Source: Saccharothrix australiensis
GTDB taxonomy: Bacteria; Actinomycetota; Actinomycetes; Mycobacteriales; Pseudonocardiaceae
NCBI RefSeq assembly: GCF_003634935.1
Contig: NZ_RBXO01000001.1
Location: 5,977,501-6,041,500, forward strand
Direction: 5' to 3'
DNA length: 64,000 bases
Part shown: positions 30,737-40,410 of the stretch, piece after piece
Numbering within the stretch: the stretch's first letter is position 1
Layout of the letters: each line of letters begins with the position of its first letter
Position numbers and translations under genes: made by a program
Notes under the pieces: model-generated
Told to the model about the DNA's origin: nothing
What the model saw: the letters and a program-made list of their open reading frames with translations, nothing else
The model's database searches: none

Positions 30737-31882
30737 CTAACGCGCGGACGCCGGCACTGCGGAGATCCGCACGTCCGGTCCGCACATGGTGACCTGCTCC
30801 ACGACCAATCCCACGGCGTCGGTGATGGTCGACACCCCCATGTCCCGCAGCGCCGACGGCCCGTCGCCCAGCAGCTTCGGCGCGACGTAGGCCAGCACCC
30901 GGTCGATCCGGCCCGCTCTCGCGAACGCACCCGCCAGCGTAGGGCCACCCTCCAGCAGCACGTCCACCGCACCGCGCCGGACGAGTTCGGTCAACACTTC
31001 GTCCGGGTCGTGCGTGCGCACGTGCAGGGTCTCTGCTTCGTCGTCCAGGACCCTGGCGCGCGCGGGGAGGTCGCTGGTGCCCACGACCACCCGCAACGGC
31101 TGCCGGGCCGCTCCTGTTCCCCGCGCGGTCAGCCGGGGGTCGTCCACCCGCACCGTGCCGGTGCCGACCACGATCGCGTCGACCGCCGTGCGCAGCGCGT
31201 GGACCTCGGCGCGCGACTCCGCGGAGCTGATCCAGCGGCTGGTGCCGTCCGCGGCGGCGGTGCGGCCGTCGAGGGTGGCGGCGTACTTCCACGTGACGTG
31301 CGGGCGGCCGGTGCGGGCGAAGTGCAGCCACGCCCGCAGCGGCTCGACGTGGGTGGGCAGGTGGACGACCTCGACGCCGGCGGCGCGCAGGACGTCCGCT
31401 CCCCCGGCGGCCTTGGGGTTGGGGTCGGGGTGGGCGAAGACGACCCGCGCCACGCCCGCCGCCACCAGGGCTCGCGCGCACGGCGGCGTGCGGCCGAAGT
31501 GGGAGCAGGGTTCGAGGGTGACGACGGCCGTGCCGCCGCGGGCGCGCCCGCCCGCTTCCGCGAGGGCGACGACCTCGGCGTGCGCCTGGCCGGGCGGCCG
31601 GGTCGCGCCGGTGCCGACGACCTCGCCGTCCGCCGACAGGACCACCGCGCCCACCGGCGGGTTGGGGCTGGTCGTGCCGCGCGCCCGCGCGCTCGCGGCG
31701 ATGGCCAGGGCCATCGCCTCGGCCAACGACGGCCGGGCAGCCGCGCCCGCCCGCACCACGACGGGTCCACCGGGCCGCGGGCCGTCCGTCGGACCACCGG
31801 GCGTCGCGCCACCGACCCGCGACCCGTCCGGACCGGGGGCGCGGTCGGCGGGCCGGCCGCCCGCCGCCTCGTCCCCGCTCAC
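30737..31882 (-). CDS. ribD: Bifunctional riboflavin deaminase/reductase RibD
   Basis: RibD (381 aa): N-terminal zinc deaminase ([10 protein letters not shown] and [11 protein letters not shown]) and C-terminal NADPH reductase ([29 protein letters not shown]). The GTG at 31882 overlaps the rpe stop (GTGA), giving an unusual Pro/Gly-rich leader of about 50 residues before the conserved [14 protein letters not shown] shorter start inside this leader cannot be excluded, but the coupling overlap argues for the long one. As ribD is coupled to rpe, there is no room for an FMN riboswitch here. Confidence 0.93.
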   Translation of the reverse strand: MSGDEAAGGRPADRAPGPDGSRVGGATPGGPTDGPRPGGPVVVRAGAAARPSLAEAMALAIAASARARGTTSPNPPVGAVVLSADGEVVGTGATRPPGQAHAEVVALAEAGGRARGGTAVVTLEPCSHFGRTPPCARALVAAGVARVVFAHPDPNPKAAGGADVLRAAGVEVVHLPTHVEPLRAWLHFARTGRPHVTWKYAATLDGRTAAADGTSRWISSAESRAEVHALRTAVDAIVVGTGTVRVDDPRLTARGTGAARQPLRVVVGTSDLPARARVLDDEAETLHVRTHDPDEVLTELVRRGAVDVLLEGGPTLAGAFARAGRIDRVLAYVAPKLLGDGPSALRDMGVSTITDAVGLVVEQVTMCGPDVRISAVPASAR

Positions 31883-32559
31883 CGGGCGTGGGACGCCTGC
31901 GCGCGCGCCGCCTGACCGCGCAGCCGCTCCAGGGCCTGGCCCGGATCGGAGGCGTCGTAGATGGCCGAGCCGGCGACGAAGCAGTCCACCCCGGCCTCCG
32001 CCGCCTGCTCGATGGTGTCCGCGTTGATGCCGCCGTCGATCTCCACCACCAGCTTGAGGTGCCCGGTGTCGACCAGGCGGCGGGCCGTGCGGACCTTGTC
32101 CAGCACGTCCGCCATGAACTTCTGCCCGCCGAACCCCGGCTCGACCGACATCACCAGCAGCGTGTCGTAGTGCTTGAGCACGTCGACGTACGGCTCCAGG
32201 GGCGTGCCGGGCTTGAGCGACAGGCCGGCCTTCGCGCCCGCCGCGCGCAGGTTCCCGGCCAGGCGCACCGGGTCGGCGGCGGCTTCCACGTGCACCGTCA
32301 CGTTGTGCGCGCCCGCCTCCGCGTAGCCGACGGCCCAGCGGTCCGGGTCCTCGATCATCAGGTGGCAGTCCAGCGGGATGTCGGTCGCGCCGCGCAGCGA
32401 CTTCACCACCGGCAGGCCGATGGTCAGGTTGGGCACGAAGTGCGCGTCCATGACGTCCACGTGCAGCCAGTCCGCACCGGAGACGGCGGCGGCCTCGTCG
32501 GCCAGGCGGGCGAAGTCGGCGGACAGGATGCTCGGGGCGATCATCGGCTGGTGGACCAC
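31879..32559 (-). CDS. rpe: Ribulose-phosphate 3-epimerase
   Basis: TIM-barrel epimerase (226 aa) converting ribulose-5-phosphate and xylulose-5-phosphate. Motifs: [12 protein letters not shown], the metal ligands in [14 protein letters not shown] and [17 protein letters not shown], and VEIDGGIN. The GTG at 32559 has no Shine-Dalgarno; TAGACT eight bases upstream suggests a leaderless message. It is the first gene of the riboflavin operon, which needs ribulose-5-phosphate, so the pairing is sensible. Confidence 0.96.
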   Translation of the reverse strand: MVHQPMIAPSILSADFARLADEAAAVSGADWLHVDVMDAHFVPNLTIGLPVVKSLRGATDIPLDCHLMIEDPDRWAVGYAEAGAHNVTVHVEAAADPVRLAGNLRAAGAKAGLSLKPGTPLEPYVDVLKHYDTLLVMSVEPGFGGQKFMADVLDKVRTARRLVDTGHLKLVVEIDGGINADTIEQAAEAGVDCFVAGSAIYDASDPGQALERLRGQAARAQASHAR

Positions 32560-32567
32560 GGGCAGTC

Positions 32568-32573
32568 AGTCTA
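32568..32573 (-). promoter_or_regulatory. -10 element of the rpe-rib operon
   Basis: TAGACT on the minus strand, ending eight bases before the rpe GTG, with no ribosome binding site between. It fits TANNNT and a near-leaderless start. No convincing -35 hexamer is seen. Confidence 0.4.
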
Positions 32574-32740
32574 GGGTTCCGCGATCGCCCGGACCTACCG
32601 GGGAGTCATATTTCACCCCCGCCACCCGACCACGCGGTTTCGCGGTCACCCCGGTCTTTTCCGACTACTCACGCGGGTGGTTCCCCAACCGGCCGTCCGG
32701 CGATTACGTTCGTCGCGGGCCGAGCTGGGGAGCGCTGGAG

Positions 32741-33370
32741 ATGAACGCCGAATTCGATCACGGGATCGCGCTCGTGACGGGCGCGTGCGCACCGCTGGGC
32801 GGCGAGGTGGTGGAGTGGCTCGCGCGGCAGGGCGCGCTGGTCGCGGCCGTGGACAGCGACGGGGCGCGGTTGGCCGACCTGGTCGAGCGGTTGCAGGCGG
32901 AGGGGTTGCGGATCGCGGGCAGGCAGGTCGACGTGACCTCCAGCGCGGCGGTCGACGCGCTGGTGGACCAGGTGGAGCGCGAATTCGGGCCGGTCGACGC
33001 GCTGGTGACGGCCGTGGGCGCGGCGCGGCCCGGTCCGGTGCTGTCCATCACCGACGAGGACTGGTCGCACGCCTTCGCGGTGAACGCCGACGGGGTGTTC
33101 CACGTCTCGCGCGCCGTGGCCGCGCGGATGGTGCGGCGCGGGCGCGGCGCGATCGTGCTGGTCGCCGCCCGCGCCGCCGTGCCCCGGTCGAACGCGGCGG
33201 CCTACGAGGCGTCCCGAGCCGCCGCCGTGGCCTACGCCGAGTGCCTGGCGACCGAGGTCGCGGCGCGGGGCGTGCGCTGCGCGGTGGTCTCGCCGGACGA
33301 CTCGCGGCCGGTGGTGGAGCAGGTGCGGTTCCTGCTCGCCGACGCCGTGTCACGGCCCCGGTCGGCGTAA
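32741..33370 (+). CDS. Degenerate short-chain dehydrogenase-like protein
   Basis: SDR-fold protein of only 209 aa (family norm about 245-260). The Rossmann start ALVTGACAPLGGEVV is a poor TGxxxGxG. Where the catalytic serine should be, the sequence is IVLVAARAAVPRS, and the YxxxK motif reads Y-E-A-S-R, with Arg in place of Lys. The C-terminal substrate loop is short. It therefore probably binds a nucleotide without normal SDR catalysis, or is decaying. GGGGAG lies eight bases before the ATG. It is convergent with the LuxR-family regulator. Confidence 0.8.
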   Translation: MNAEFDHGIALVTGACAPLGGEVVEWLARQGALVAAVDSDGARLADLVERLQAEGLRIAGRQVDVTSSAAVDALVDQVEREFGPVDALVTAVGAARPGPVLSITDEDWSHAFAVNADGVFHVSRAVAARMVRRGRGAIVLVAARAAVPRSNAAAYEASRAAAVAYAECLATEVAARGVRCAVVSPDDSRPVVEQVRFLLADAVSRPRSA

Positions 33371-33409
33371 CACCCGGCCTGGGTGACACCCGGCCTGCGC
33401 GACGCCCGC

Positions 33410-36289
33410 TCAGCGCAGTGCCCGGACCTCTGCGTGCGCCTGCTCGTGTGCCAGCCGCGCCAACTCGACCCGCGAGCTGATCCCGAGCTTCTTGAAGATG
33501 CAGCGCAGGTGGTAGTCGACGGTGTGGGGTGACAGGAAGAGCTGCTTGGCGACCTGCCGGTTGGTGAGCCCCACGCCCACGAGGCGGGCGATGTCGCGTT
33601 CCGGCCCGGTCAGCCGCTGCCAGTCGGTCGCCGCGGCGGTGACCGGGCTCGCGGCCCGGCCGTCGGGTGCGGCGACGGCCTCGTCGTCGGGCGCGGCGTC
33701 CCCGTGCCGTCCGTCGGGTGCCGGGTTCCCGGTGGGTACCTGGTCGGCGGCCGTGCGGTCCCCGTCGGGACGGCCGGGAGCGGCGCCGGCGACCACCGCG
33801 TCGTCGACGGCCGGGGTCGGCGCGGGGATCGCCCCGGCGGGGCCCGGCGCGGGGATGTCACCGGCGGGCGTCGGTTCGGGGATGCCGCCGGGCGTCGCGA
33901 CGGGGATGCCGCCGGGCGTCGACGCGGAGGTGGCGCCGCCGGGCGTCGGGACGGGGATGGCGTCGACCGGGGTCGGGGCGGGGGTGGCGTCGGCCGGGGT
34001 CGGGGCGGGGGTCGTCCCGGCGCGCGTGGTGACCGCCCGGTCGCGCAGCCGGGCCACCTCGCCGTCCGCGCCCATCCGCGCGAACATCCGCGCCGCCTGC
34101 TCGCGGTGCCCGGCGGCGCGCTCGGCCCGGCCGCGCCGGGCCAGCAGCAGTGCCAGGTCCTCGTGGGCGTTCGCCTCGGCCCACGGGTGCCGGTGCCGCC
34201 CGACCACCGCCCGCAACGCCTCCTCGTCCCGGTCCACGAGGGCGCGGGCGTGGCTCGCCGCCGCCGACACCGCCGCGAAACCGGGGTTGCCGCGCGCCAG
34301 CTCCTCCGCCGCGCCGACCGCCGCGCCTGCCAACCGGCTGTCGCCCACGGTCAGCGCCAGCCGCACCAGCCACGCCGCCGCGCCCGGCTCCTCGACCAGC
34401 ACCCGACGCGCGCGGTCGGGGTCGCACAGGCGGTCGCGGGCCAGTTCCGCCGCCCGTCCCGGCCCTCCCGAGGCGTGCGCGAGCAGCAGCTCCACCCAGT
34501 CGTGCCGCCCGGCGTGCGGCACGCCGCCACCCGCCAGGTCGCCCCGGCAGGGCCGCGCGTGCCGGGCCGCCGCCGACACGTCGCCGCGGTGCAGGGCGAC
34601 CTCCGCCAGCACGCTCGACGCCGACGGCACCAGCAGCCGCAGGCCGCGGTCGCGCGCCAGCGACAGACCGGCGCGGGCGGCTTCCTCGGCCTCCGCCAGC
34701 CGGCCCGCGCGGGCCAGCACGTGGGACAGGGCGATCACCCGCGCCGCGGGCGCGCCGGCCGGCACGGTGTCGTCGGCGAGGGGGCCGTCGCCGCGCACGA
34801 GCCGCTCGGCCTGGTCGAACTCGCCGAGCGCGGACAGCTTCAGCGCGAACGCCACGGCGGTGTGCGACTGCCACCAGGCGGTCGGCCCGTCCAGCTCCCA
34901 CCGGGCGGCCTCGCGGGCCCAGTACATGCTCTCGGCGAGCCGTCCCGCCGACCACTCCAGGCACGAGTGCACGGTCCCCGCCATCACCACGTCGGCGTCG
35001 CTGACCTCCCGGTCGCGGGCGGTCAGCACGGACATCGCGTGCGCGCCCGCCTCCCGGACCGTCGAGAGCAGCAGCGCCAGCAGGCGGCCGGCGGCGGCCG
35101 TCCGGCGCGGCCCGTCCGGCAGCTCCGGCACGGCCAGCGCGTGGTCCAGCTCCGCGACGGCCTCGGCGGGACGGCCGTCGGCGAGCAGCACACCGGCGAG
35201 CGCGAGGTGCATCTCGGCGGCGTCGGGCCCGTGCGGGCGCAGGGCGAGGCCGGCGCGGGCCAGCGCGACGGCCGACCCGAGCCGGCCGCTCGCGGCCAGC
35301 GCCCGGACGCCGGGCAGCGCCGCCGCGCCCCGGTCCTCCCCCGACCGGCCCGCCGCGGCCGGGGGCGGCAGGTCGCGCGACGCCGCGCGCAGCACCGCCG
35401 CGTCGCGGCGCAGCGCGTGCGCCACCGGATCGGGGATCGACTCGACCACGGCCCGCCACACCAGCTCCGAGGCGAACGCGAGCCGTTCGCCGGCGCGCAC
35501 CACGAGGCCGGACGCGATCATCTCGTCCACGGCGGGCAGCAGCGCGGCGGCGGTCTCGCCCACCATCGTCGCGACGTCGGTGAGCGGGAACGACCGGCCG
35601 AGCACGGCCGTGACCCGGAGCAGCCGGGCGGCCTTCGCCGACAGCAGGTCGACCCGGCCGCCCACCAGGCCGGTCACCCGGCGCGGCAGCCGGCCGCCGC
35701 GCAGCCGGGCCGTGCCGCCGAGCACGTCGAGCCGGCCCTCCTCGCGCAGGCCGGTGACGAGTTCGCCGACCAGCCGGGGGTCGCCGGCGGCGGACGCGAC
35801 GAGCGCCGCCAGGTCGGGTCGCGGTGTCGCGCCCAGCAGGTCCTCGACCACCCGCCGCACGACGTCGTCGCCCACCGGTCCGAGGACGAGCACGTCGCCG
35901 CGGCGGGGCAGGGCGCGGCGGACCTCCGCGCCCGCGTGCGCGCCGCTCAGCGCGACGAGGCCGGTGACGCGGTGCTCGCGCAGCCGCGGCAGCAGGTCGA
36001 GGAGCGCGCACGGGTCGCGGTGCGCGTGGTCGACGGCGACCAGGGTGCGCGCACCCGGCTCGCGCTCGGCCCGGCGCAGGGCGTCGGCGACGTCCGCCGA
36101 GGTCGCGACCTGCTCGCCGGGGACGAGGACGACGGCGTAACCCAGGTCGCGGGCCGCGCCGACCGCCTCGTGGAGCAGGTGGGTCTTGCCCGAGCACGGC
36201 GGGCCGTCGATGGCCAGCAGGCCACCGGGCGTGGACAGGAAGCGGAGAACCGAAGCCCATTCACGATCCCGGCCGTACAATTTCGACAC
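33410..36289 (-). CDS. Large ATP-binding LuxR-family (LAL) regulator
   Basis: LAL-type regulator of about 959 aa. N-terminal AAA-like ATPase with Walker A GPPCSGKTH near residue 30 and a Walker B-like TLVAVDHAHRD; a long helical TPR-like middle; then a ~70-residue Pro/Thr/Gly/Ala linker with repeated PAPTP and TPGGIP units (around residues 755-835); and a C-terminal LuxR helix-turn-helix (LTGPERDIARLVGVGLTNRQVAKQLFLSPHTVDYHL). GTG at 36289 is my choice; TTG at 36295 is also in frame and neither has a good ribosome binding site. Such proteins usually activate nearby biosynthetic genes, but none is present. Confidence 0.88.
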   Translation of the reverse strand: MSKLYGRDREWASVLRFLSTPGGLLAIDGPPCSGKTHLLHEAVGAARDLGYAVVLVPGEQVATSADVADALRRAEREPGARTLVAVDHAHRDPCALLDLLPRLREHRVTGLVALSGAHAGAEVRRALPRRGDVLVLGPVGDDVVRRVVEDLLGATPRPDLAALVASAAGDPRLVGELVTGLREEGRLDVLGGTARLRGGRLPRRVTGLVGGRVDLLSAKAARLLRVTAVLGRSFPLTDVATMVGETAAALLPAVDEMIASGLVVRAGERLAFASELVWRAVVESIPDPVAHALRRDAAVLRAASRDLPPPAAAGRSGEDRGAAALPGVRALAASGRLGSAVALARAGLALRPHGPDAAEMHLALAGVLLADGRPAEAVAELDHALAVPELPDGPRRTAAAGRLLALLLSTVREAGAHAMSVLTARDREVSDADVVMAGTVHSCLEWSAGRLAESMYWAREAARWELDGPTAWWQSHTAVAFALKLSALGEFDQAERLVRGDGPLADDTVPAGAPAARVIALSHVLARAGRLAEAEEAARAGLSLARDRGLRLLVPSASSVLAEVALHRGDVSAAARHARPCRGDLAGGGVPHAGRHDWVELLLAHASGGPGRAAELARDRLCDPDRARRVLVEEPGAAAWLVRLALTVGDSRLAGAAVGAAEELARGNPGFAAVSAAASHARALVDRDEEALRAVVGRHRHPWAEANAHEDLALLLARRGRAERAAGHREQAARMFARMGADGEVARLRDRAVTTRAGTTPAPTPADATPAPTPVDAIPVPTPGGATSASTPGGIPVATPGGIPEPTPAGDIPAPGPAGAIPAPTPAVDDAVVAGAAPGRPDGDRTAADQVPTGNPAPDGRHGDAAPDDEAVAAPDGRAASPVTAAATDWQRLTGPERDIARLVGVGLTNRQVAKQLFLSPHTVDYHLRCIFKKLGISSRVELARLAHEQAHAEVRALR
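33836..34020 (-). repeat. Pro-rich repeat linker region of the LAL regulator
   Basis: Degenerate tandem units of 18-36 bases encode repeated P-x-P-T-P-(A/G) and T-P-G-G-I-P blocks in frame with the regulator. It joins the TPR part to the DNA-binding domain and is the most repetitive coding DNA in this part of the window. Confidence 0.7.
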
Positions 36290-36320
36290 ATTCAAGACTG
36301 CTACGCGTCTCGTCCGGCTG

Positions 36321-36875
36321 TCAATTCAGGTCCGATTTGTCGAATGCGGCGAACGGCGCAACCAACGCCGGTTCCGCCATCACCGCTCCCGGCCCGCCCT
36401 CGACGAGTCGGACCCCCGCGTCGCGCAGCACCGCGAGGTGGCCGGCAAAGGCAGGATGACGGGATTGCTCCGCGCCGACCTGGACGAGCACGACCATCGG
36501 CGCGCGGCGGCCGAGCGCCTCGCCCAGCGCGGTGAGCGCCTGGTTGTCGCCGATGCCGAGGGCGAGCTTGGCGAGGGAGTTCAGCGTGGCGGGCGCGAAC
36601 ACGAACGCGTCCGGCACGGGGTGCGGCTTCGGCTCGGACGGCAGCCGCGAGCGCCAGCGGACCGGCAGGTCCGTCACCGCCGCCAACGCGGGCAGCTCGG
36701 GCTCCAGCCACCGGGCGGCGGTCGGGGTGAGCGTGATGGCGAGCCGCCAACCCCGCCGCGCCAGGGGCTCCGCCAGCCCGGTCCGGAACCACCGCTCGAC
36801 GCCGCCGCCCGCCGAGGCGACCAGCCCCAGCACCGGGCGGTCCGCTCCCGACCGGCCCGCCACCGGTTCGCCCAC
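36321..36875 (-). CDS. Flavoprotein of the cysteine-decarboxylase (HFCD) family
   Basis: A 184-residue flavoprotein related to CoaC, EpiD and UbiX-like proteins. LGLVASAGGGVERW is the FMN-binding start and FAPATLNSLAKLALGIGDNQ replaces the PASANT region of the family. The substrate-clamp motif PxMNxxMW of the phosphopantothenoylcysteine decarboxylases is absent (VLVQVGAEQSRHPAF instead), so the substrate differs from that of CoaC. A true CoaBC is at 46206. The gene ends 31 bases before the LAL regulator and is probably cotranscribed with it. Function unknown. Confidence 0.75.
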   Translation of the reverse strand: MGEPVAGRSGADRPVLGLVASAGGGVERWFRTGLAEPLARRGWRLAITLTPTAARWLEPELPALAAVTDLPVRWRSRLPSEPKPHPVPDAFVFAPATLNSLAKLALGIGDNQALTALGEALGRRAPMVVLVQVGAEQSRHPAFAGHLAVLRDAGVRLVEGGPGAVMAEPALVAPFAAFDKSDLN

Positions 36876-37019
36876 CTGTGATCACCCCTGCCCCGGCGGC
36901 GCGTCCACCCGCGCATTCGGTTCACTCGCGTCAGCATTGTTGCGGCCCACTTGCCACCTTCGAGCCGTTGCAATCGGCAAATTCACCTTCAGCCTTCATG
37001 CAATCAGCTCGACGCCGCG

Positions 37020-37091
37020 GTGCCCGCCCGTCGCGCGGGCACCGGGTCCGCCGGATCGTCCGACGAATGGCGTCGTCCGACGATCCGGCGG
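37020..37091 (-). terminator. Tandem hairpins after rsmB
   Basis: Just after the rsmB stop on the minus strand lies a 19-bp stem with one mismatch (37048-37066 with 37073-37091), loop of six bases, and a second 8-bp stem (37020-37027 with 37035-37042). They form a strong terminator in the 223-base gap before the flavoprotein gene. Confidence 0.8.
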
Positions 37092-37098
37092 TTCCCCG

Positions 37099-38526
37099 TC
37101 AGGCCGGACGGCGCAGCAGGGCGCAGAACATGGCGTCGGTGCCGTGCAGGTGCGGCCACAACTGCACGTGCGGGCCGCCGCCCAGGTCGGGCACGCCGGG
37201 GAACGCCGCACGGGTGTCCAGGCGTTCCGCGCCGGTCCGCCGAGCCACGTCCGCGACCACGCCGACGGACTCCGACAGGTGCGGCGAGCACACCACGTAC
37301 GCCACCACACCACCGGGCCGGACCAGCTCCAGCGCCGACGTCAGCAGCTCGCGCTGCAACCGGGCCAGCGGGGCCACGTCGGACGGCTGACGCCGCCACC
37401 GCGCCTCCGGCCGCCGGCGCAACGCGCCGAGGCCCGTGCACGGCGCGTCGACCAGGACGCGGTCGAACCCGCCCGCGGGCAGGCCCGAGTCGCGGCCGTC
37501 GGCCACGTGCACCGTCACCGGCAGGTCGCCCGCCGCCTTGCGGATCAGCTCCGCGCGGTGCGGCGCCTTCTCCACCGCGTCCAGGGTCGCGCCCGACAGC
37601 GTCGCCAGCGCGCCCAGCAGCACGGCCTTCCCGCCGGGGCCGGCGCACAGGTCGAGCCACCGCTCGTCGGGGCCCTCCAGCGGGGCGCGGGTCAGGGCCA
37701 GGGCGCACAGCTGGCTGCCCTCGTCCTGCACCGTCGCCAGCTTCTCCCGCACCGGGTCCAGGTCGCCAGGGTCACCCGCGCCCGGCTCCAGGTGCACCCC
37801 GTACGGCGAGTGCGGCGCGACCTCGCCACCGGTCATGGCGGCCAGCTCGTCGGCGCTGCACTCGCCCGGCCGGGCTGCCAGGTGCACGGCGGGCCGCGCG
37901 TCGTCGGCGGTCAGCGCCGCCCGCAGCGGCTCGCCCCGGCTGCCCAGGGCCTCCGCGAACGCCTGCGCGATCCACCTCGGGTGCGCGTGCGCCATCGCGA
38001 GGTAGCCGACCGGGTCGGTCTCCTCGTCCGGCGCGACCTCGTCGATCCAGCCGGCCTCGTCCTGCCCGGTCACGCGCCGCAGCACCGCGTTGGCGAACCC
38101 GGCCGCGCCCGAGCCCAGCTCCGCGCGCACCAGGTCCACGGTGGACGCGACGGCGGCGTGCGCCGGGATGCGGGTCCGCAGCAACTGGTACGCGCCCAGC
38201 CGCAGGGCGTCCAGCACCGACCCGTCCACCTCGGACAGGGGGCGGTCGGAGCACGCGGCCAGGATCGCGTCGAGCAGGCCCTGCGCCCGCGACGTCCCGT
38301 AGGCCAGCTCGGTGGCCAGCGCGGCGTCGCGGCCGGTGATCCGGCGGTCCCGCAGCAGGCCGGGCAGCACCAGGTTGGCGTAGGCGTCGCGCTGCCGCAC
38401 CGCGCGCAGCGTGTCCAGCGCGGCGAGCCGGGCCGGGTCCTCCACCGGGGGGCGCGCCGGACCGGTGCGCCTGCGCGGCGGGTGCGGGCCGCGCGGGCGG
38501 GACGGGCGCGAGGAGCGCTGGGTCAT
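37099..38526 (-). CDS. rsmB: 16S rRNA m5C967 methyltransferase RsmB/Sun
   Basis: RNA methyltransferase (475 aa). After a basic Arg/Pro-rich start of about 30 residues comes a NusB-like RNA-binding domain ([29 protein letters not shown]), then the SAM-dependent catalytic domain with [19 protein letters not shown] (PCxG catalytic cysteine) and [10 protein letters not shown] (second cysteine). Its ATG overlaps the fmt stop. Order def-fmt-rsmB is classical and links it to translation. Confidence 0.95.
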   Translation of the reverse strand: MTQRSSRPSRPRGPHPPRRRTGPARPPVEDPARLAALDTLRAVRQRDAYANLVLPGLLRDRRITGRDAALATELAYGTSRAQGLLDAILAACSDRPLSEVDGSVLDALRLGAYQLLRTRIPAHAAVASTVDLVRAELGSGAAGFANAVLRRVTGQDEAGWIDEVAPDEETDPVGYLAMAHAHPRWIAQAFAEALGSRGEPLRAALTADDARPAVHLAARPGECSADELAAMTGGEVAPHSPYGVHLEPGAGDPGDLDPVREKLATVQDEGSQLCALALTRAPLEGPDERWLDLCAGPGGKAVLLGALATLSGATLDAVEKAPHRAELIRKAAGDLPVTVHVADGRDSGLPAGGFDRVLVDAPCTGLGALRRRPEARWRRQPSDVAPLARLQRELLTSALELVRPGGVVAYVVCSPHLSESVGVVADVARRTGAERLDTRAAFPGVPDLGGGPHVQLWPHLHGTDAMFCALLRRPA

Positions 38527-39455
38527 GAGATGCGCTCCCCCGCCTCGATGCGGACGCCGCGCGCCCAGTCCGTCGCCGCCATCCGCTTCTTGCCCTGCGC
38601 CTGCACGTCGCTGAGCACCACGGGCGTCGTGGCCGTGCCGACCAGCACGCGCTTCCGCTCCACCCGCAGCTCGCCGGGCGCGAGGCCCTCCTCGTCCACC
38701 GGGGTGACGGGGCCGAGCTTGAGCCGTTCGCCCCGGAACTCCGCCCACGCGCCCGGTTCCGGCGTCACGGCCCGCGCGACCCGGTCCAGGGCCGCCGCCG
38801 GGGTGCACGCGAAGTCGAGGCGGGCGTCGTCCACGGAGACCTTGGGCGCGTAGCTGACGTTCTCCTCCGGCTGCTCGACCGGGCGCAGCGTGCCGTCCTC
38901 GATGCCGTCGACCGTGGACAGCAGCAGCTTCGCGCCGGACTCCGCGAGCCGGCCGAGCAGCTCGCCCGCCGTGTCGCGCTCGCGCACCCGCTCGGTGACC
39001 ACGCCGAACACCGGACCCGCGTCCAACGCCTTCACGATCCGGAACGTGGTCGCGCCGGTGATGTCGTCACCGTGCCGCACGGCCGCCTGCACCGGCGCCG
39101 CGCCGCGCCACGCGGGCAGCACCGAGAAGTGCAGGTTCACCCAGCCGTGGCGCGGGATCGCCAGCGCCGACTCGGGCAGCAGCGCGCCGTAGGCGACCAC
39201 CGGGCACAGGTCGGGGCCGATCTCGCGCAACCGGTCCAGGAAGGCGGGGTCGCCCGCCTTGGCCGGCGTCAGCACCTCGATGCCGCGCTCGTCGGCCAGC
39301 GCCGCCACCGGTGACCGCTCGACCTTGCGGCCCCGGCCCGCCGGGGCGTCCGGACGGGTCACGACGGCCACGACCTCGTGCCGCGAGTCGAGCAGGGCGC
39401 GCAGGGAGGGCAGCGCCACCTCGGGCGTGCCCGCGAAGACCAGGCGCACGGTCAC
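38523..39455 (-). CDS. fmt: Methionyl-tRNA formyltransferase
   Basis: Formylates initiator Met-tRNA (310 aa). The N-terminal domain shows [14 protein letters not shown], the formyl-folate site [19 protein letters not shown] and [11 protein letters not shown]; the C-terminal domain is the tRNA-binding barrel. GTG at 39455 overlaps the def stop (GTGA); a second GTG two codons downstream is possible. Coupled to def, the enzyme that removes the formyl group after translation. Confidence 0.95.
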   Translation of the reverse strand: MTVRLVFAGTPEVALPSLRALLDSRHEVVAVVTRPDAPAGRGRKVERSPVAALADERGIEVLTPAKAGDPAFLDRLREIGPDLCPVVAYGALLPESALAIPRHGWVNLHFSVLPAWRGAAPVQAAVRHGDDITGATTFRIVKALDAGPVFGVVTERVRERDTAGELLGRLAESGAKLLLSTVDGIEDGTLRPVEQPEENVSYAPKVSVDDARLDFACTPAAALDRVARAVTPEPGAWAEFRGERLKLGPVTPVDEEGLAPGELRVERKRVLVGTATTPVVLSDVQAQGKKRMAATDWARGVRIEAGERIS

Positions 39456-39997
39456 GCACCCCCGAACAGCGGGTGCGGCGACTGCTTGATCGTCGGCATC
39501 CCGCCGTCGAACCAGGACTGCCGCCGGATCGCGCGCATCGCCTCCTTGCGGGTCCCCTCGTCGAGCCGGTCGAGGAACAGCACGCCGTCCAGGTGGTCGG
39601 TCTCGTGCTGGATGCACCGGGCCAACAGGTCGGTGCCCTCCACCTCGATCGGCTCGCCGTGCATGTTCCAGCCGCGCGCGACGACGTTGCGGTGCCGCCG
39701 GCAGTCCCAGGACAGGCCGGGTATGGACAGGCAGCCCTCGGGGCCGTCCTGGACCTCGTCGCCGACCACCTCGAAGGTCGGGTTGACCAGGTGACCTGCG
39801 AATCCGTCGCAGTGATAGGTGAACACCCGCAGGCCGACCCCGAGCTGGGGGGCGGCCAGCCCCGCGCCGCCGGCGTCGCTCATGGTGTCCCACAGGTCCT
39901 TGACCAGCTTGCGCAGTTCCGCGTCGAAGTCGGTGACCTCGACGGCGGGGGTCCGCAGCACCGGGTCGCCGAACAGCCGGATGGGTTGGACGGTCAC
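39452..39997 (-). CDS. def: Peptide deformylase
   Basis: Metal-dependent deformylase (181 aa). All three motifs are intact: [18 protein letters not shown] (metal cysteine) and QHETDHLDG (two metal histidines). The GTG at 39997 is supported by GAGGAGA five bases upstream; the frame is open 16 codons further without support. First gene of def-fmt-rsmB. Confidence 0.96.
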   Translation of the reverse strand: MTVQPIRLFGDPVLRTPAVEVTDFDAELRKLVKDLWDTMSDAGGAGLAAPQLGVGLRVFTYHCDGFAGHLVNPTFEVVGDEVQDGPEGCLSIPGLSWDCRRHRNVVARGWNMHGEPIEVEGTDLLARCIQHETDHLDGVLFLDRLDEGTRKEAMRAIRRQSWFDGGMPTIKQSPHPLFGGA

Positions 39998-40055
39998 GCA
40001 CTCTCCTCGAACGGGGGCAGACCGCCAGTCTAGGAGAGCGGCCAAAGCGGGGTGG

Positions 40056-40103
40056 GGCTCAGTGGTCGACTCGGTGGTCGGCTCGGTGGTCGGCTCGGTG
40101 GTC
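40056..40103 (+). repeat. Four 12-bp tandem units
   Basis: G-(G/A)-CTC-(A/G)-GTGGTC repeated four times without gaps, 58 bases upstream of def. It lies in the 382-base gene-free stretch 39998-40379, which also contains an imperfect duplication of the ggt 3' end. Confidence 0.85.
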
Positions 40104-40249
40104 GACGTGCCGTCCGAGGAGGCCCAAGCCGGCCGGCGCGGTGAAGTGGCCGACGAACCGGGTGGCCGTCACCACGCCGGTCGCCACGCCCGTCGCCGCA
40201 CCCGTCGCCGCCCTGGGGACCGCGCTGTGCACCGCCCGCATCCACGCCA

Positions 40250-40410
40250 ACCGCCCCGTCAGCGAGCGCACGACCGCGCCACACCCGCCCCGGGGGTCCA
40301 GCGAGGCGGCACCACCCACGCCGCACCGACACCACGTCGACAGCGGAGCGCACGGCCTTCACCCCGCCCCTGAGGGTCCTCAGCGAGGCGACACCACCCG
40401 CGCCGCTCCC
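40250..40410 (-). repeat. Imperfect ~81-bp tandem duplication at the ggt 3' end
   Basis: The minus-strand block that contains the ggt end (GGTGGTGTCGCCTCGCTGA, about 40381-40410) recurs 81 bases further on (GGTGGTGCCGCCTCGCTGG, about 40300-40329), followed in both by a GGGGCGGG segment and GTGCGCTC. The second block is outside the gene. A short hairpin CTGAGG-GT-CCTCAG (40370-40383) overlaps the ggt stop. Confidence 0.6.

Noticed and set aside
31870-31890. FMN riboswitch before ribD
   Set aside because: ribD overlaps rpe by four bases, so there is no leader at all.
33410-36289. LAL regulator as mark of a natural-product gene cluster
   Set aside because: No synthase, tailoring or transport genes lie around it; neighbours are rib genes, rsmB and an SDR remnant.
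33522-36535. Two long plus-strand frames opposite the LAL regulator
   Set aside because: The minus-strand gene has full domains; these frames have biased, domain-free compositions typical of shadow frames.
40059-40319. 86-residue minus-strand ORF between def and ggt
   Set aside because: It is built from a duplicate of the ggt tail and the 12-bp repeats (ADHRADHR), with no convincing ribosome binding site.
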